DNA of 7,022 nt from assembly GCA_030043595.1 (NCBI GenBank), contig JASHXJ010000459.1, positions 1 through 7,022 on the forward strand. The letters are read 5' to 3'. The number at the start of each line of letters is the position of its first letter. The first letter of the stretch is position 1. This stretch comes from Trebonia sp. GTDB lineage: Bacteria > Actinomycetota > Actinomycetes > Streptosporangiales > Streptosporangiaceae. Both the position numbers and the translations under genes were made by a program. The notes beneath the pieces were generated by a model that was not told where the DNA came from, made no database searches, and saw nothing but the letters and a program-made list of their open reading frames with translations. Below are positions 5,363-7,022 of the stretch, piece by piece.

Positions 5363-7017
5363 TCAGGTATCCGGCCCGGCGCCGGGGCCCGGTACTAGCG
5401 GGTGTCACCGTCGTCGTCGCGGTGCTGGCCATGGTGGTCAGAACCGTCCCCGCGCAAGCCGGGACCTACACGACGATCTCGGGTTCCGGCTCCTCCTGGG
5501 CCTCGGTCGCGCTGGACCAGTGGGCCGAGGACGTGGAGCCCAACGGCCTGACCGTCAACTTCAACCCGGACGGCTCCGCGGCGGGCCGCGGCGACTACAT
5601 GCAGGGCAGCCAGGTCGACTTCGCCGCCTCGGACCCGCCGTTCCGCAACGGCGAGGACGAGCTCGCGGGCACCGGCGCGGAGGTCCCCGAGTGGGGATAC
5701 TCCTACGTCCCCGACGTAGGCGGCGGGACGGCGTTCATGTACAACCTCGTCGTCGCCGGCAAGCAGATCACGAACCTGCGGCTGTCGGGCCAGACGCTGA
5801 TGGAGATCTTCACAGGCCAGATCACGAACTGGGACGCGCCGCAGATCACGAAGGACTACGGCACGCAGCTGCCCAACATCCCCATCACCCCGGTGATCCG
5901 CTCCGACGGTTCCGGCGCGACCTACTTCTTCACCCGGTGGATGGCGCACGAATTCCCGACGCAGTGGAACGCCTTCTGCCAGAAGGTCCACCCGGGCATT
6001 AAGCTGCCGTGCCCGCAGACGGAGTTCTACCCGCAGTTCGGGAACGCGAAGGCGGAGAACGGCTCCAACAACGTGGCCACATACATCACGTCGAGCTACG
6101 GCCTTGGCTCCATCGGCTACGACGAGTACGCCTACGCGCTGAACGCGCACTGGCCGGTCGTCTACCTGGAGAACCCGGCGGGCTACTACGTGCTCCCGAG
6201 CGCGTCCAACGTCGCGGTCGCGCTCACCCAGGCCCAGATCGACGAGAACCCGAGCGACCCCAACTTCCTGCAGCAGAACCTGGACAGTGTGTACACGTAC
6301 ACCGACCCGCGCAGCTACCCGCTGTCCAGCTACAGCTACCTGATCGTGCCCCGTGCAGGCACCAAGGTGCCGCCGATATTCAGCGACGCGGACGGTGCGT
6401 CGCTGAGCACGTTCATCAACTTCTACCTGTGCGCCGGGCAGAAACAGGCGGCGCAGCTCGGCTACTCGCCGCTGCCGATCAACCTGGTAACCGGCGCGTT
6501 CCTGCAGGTCAACAAGATCCCCGGCACGATCGGGGCGCCGAACATCGACAGCTACGCAGCCTGCGAGAACCCCACGTTCATCAACGGCCAGGACGTGCTG
6601 CTGAAGACCGCCCAAGAGCCGTTCTCCTGCCAGAAGGCCGGCGTGCAAATCGCCGAGTGGCAAGCTTGCACGGCTGGCGGCGTCCCGACCAGCGGCGCGA
6701 GCAATGGCGTCACCAACGCGACGGGCAAGTCCGGCACGGGCACCGGGACCGGGACCGGCACGGGAACCGGCACAGGCACCGGGACCGGCACGGGCACGGG
6801 AACCGGCACGAGTACCGCTACAGGTAGCGGCTCCGCCGGCACCGGCTCGGGCGTCGCGGAGAACACGGACATCACCGGTTCGGTGATCAACCTCCCGGGC
6901 AGCGGGGCTGACCGCATCCTGCTCGGCGTGATCACCGCGCTCGGCGTGATCGCCGCGGTCGCCGCGCCGCCGTCGGTGGCCGCCTACCTGCGCCGCAGAC
7001 GGGGCGGCCTGCAGTGA
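5359..7017 (+). CDS. pstS: PstS-like phosphate-binding protein with Gly-Thr stalk and C-terminal membrane anchor
   Basis: This 552-residue exported protein overlaps the preceding gene by ATGA. It has a signal peptide (about 1-34, RRR then a hydrophobic core, ending PAQA, no lipobox Cys). The PstS fold is recognisable throughout: TISGSGSSWASVALDQW (39-55), GSAAGRGDYMQGSQVDFAASDPPF (72-95; only S73 and D92 matter for ligand), LSGQTLMEIFTGQITNWDAP (142-161), VIRSDGSGATYFFTRW (179-194) and GSIGYDEYAYAL. By eye, S46, S73, D92, R181, S185 and G186 correspond to phosphate contacts of E. coli PstS, while A187 replaces the usual Thr. After the fold come a 13-unit Gly-Thr repeat (459-484), a membrane helix (about 520-543) and RRRR. 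Typical PstS is shorter and lipid-anchored or free, so the helix anchor is unusual. Phosphate is the likely ligand. Confidence 0.88.
   Translation: MIRYPARRRGPVLAGVTVVVAVLAMVVRTVPAQAGTYTTISGSGSSWASVALDQWAEDVEPNGLTVNFNPDGSAAGRGDYMQGSQVDFAASDPPFRNGEDELAGTGAEVPEWGYSYVPDVGGGTAFMYNLVVAGKQITNLRLSGQTLMEIFTGQITNWDAPQITKDYGTQLPNIPITPVIRSDGSGATYFFTRWMAHEFPTQWNAFCQKVHPGIKLPCPQTEFYPQFGNAKAENGSNNVATYITSSYGLGSIGYDEYAYALNAHWPVVYLENPAGYYVLPSASNVAVALTQAQIDENPSDPNFLQQNLDSVYTYTDPRSYPLSSYSYLIVPRAGTKVPPIFSDADGASLSTFINFYLCAGQKQAAQLGYSPLPINLVTGAFLQVNKIPGTIGAPNIDSYAACENPTFINGQDVLLKTAQEPFSCQKAGVQIAEWQACTAGGVPTSGASNGVTNATGKSGTGTGTGTGTGTGTGTGTGTGTGTGTSTATGSGSAGTGSGVAENTDITGSVINLPGSGADRILLGVITALGVIAAVAAPPSVAAYLRRRRGGLQ
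6733..6810 (+). repeat. Hexanucleotide repeat encoding 13 Gly-Thr dipeptides
   Basis: Thirteen consecutive six-base units of the form GGN-ACN encode (Gly-Thr)13 between the binding domain and the membrane helix. Third positions vary, so the tract is imperfect at DNA level, but a 14-base string at 6751-6764 recurs at 6781-6794, a sign of internal duplication. Unit gain or loss would change stalk length without shifting frame. Thr residues could be O-mannosylated; that is inference. Confidence 0.93.
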
Positions 7018-7022
7018 CGACG
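7014..7022 (+). CDS. Possible start of a further operon gene (3' end outside window)
   Basis: GTG at 7014-7016 overlaps the TGA stop at 7015-7017 as GTGA, the same 4-bp junction style as the two upstream gene boundaries, and a G-rich stretch (7001-7007) lies 6 bases ahead. Only three codons (M-T-T) are visible, so the product cannot be told. A pstB ATPase gene would fit the operon, but this is a guess from context. Confidence 0.3.

Noticed and set aside
5395..6663. Long open frame on the - strand (422 codons) opposite the second anchored protein
   Set aside because: Same composition artefact. The + strand frame has full PstS motifs, a signal peptide and an anchor.
6738..6800. G-quadruplex potential from repeated GGG runs in the Gly-Thr tract
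   Set aside because: The first four GGG runs have loops of 4, 3 and 8 bases, outside the standard motif, and the runs follow directly from Gly codons.

Overview
The window is high-GC DNA with strong G/C preference at third codon positions, Sec-exported proteins and a PHO-box-like repeat of the Streptomyces PhoP type. Together these point to an actinomycete; the genus cannot be read from it. All recognised genes are on the + strand and belong to one Pst-type (phosphate ABC transporter) locus.

Layout: (1) Positions 1-410 hold the C-terminal 135 residues of a PstS-like secreted binding protein whose start lies upstream. (2) Positions 411-638 are the only real intergenic gap. It carries a near-perfect GC-rich hairpin, read as a terminator or 3'-end stabiliser, then three 11-bp-spaced units resembling a PhoP PHO box, then the leader of the next operon. 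(3) pstC (639-1652) and pstA (1656-2822) encode the two membrane permeases; PstA has an unusual N-terminal extension with about two extra membrane segments. (4) Positions 2819-5362 encode an 847-residue exported protein with a signal peptide, a Pro/Thr/Ser/Lys stalk, a Cys-containing beta-rich module, a divergent PstS-like fold, a second stalk, one membrane helix and a basic tail. (5) Positions 5359-7017 encode a more canonical PstS-like protein with a signal peptide, a periplasmic-binding domain, a 13-unit Gly-Thr stalk, a membrane helix and an RRRR stop-transfer. (6) A further gene may begin at a GTG at 7014.

The genes from pstC onward are joined by zero-gap or 4-bp overlaps, so they look like one translationally coupled operon, probably induced by phosphate starvation. 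PstC and PstA would form the channel, and the exported proteins would capture ligand outside the membrane. No ATPase gene (pstB) is present in the window.

The most unusual point is that two tandem paralogous binding proteins are each tethered by a C-terminal membrane helix on a low-complexity stalk rather than by the usual N-terminal lipid. By eye alignment, the larger one has lost the Arg and Asp expected for phosphate binding, while the smaller one keeps them. This suggests a surface-tethered pair with different ligands or roles.
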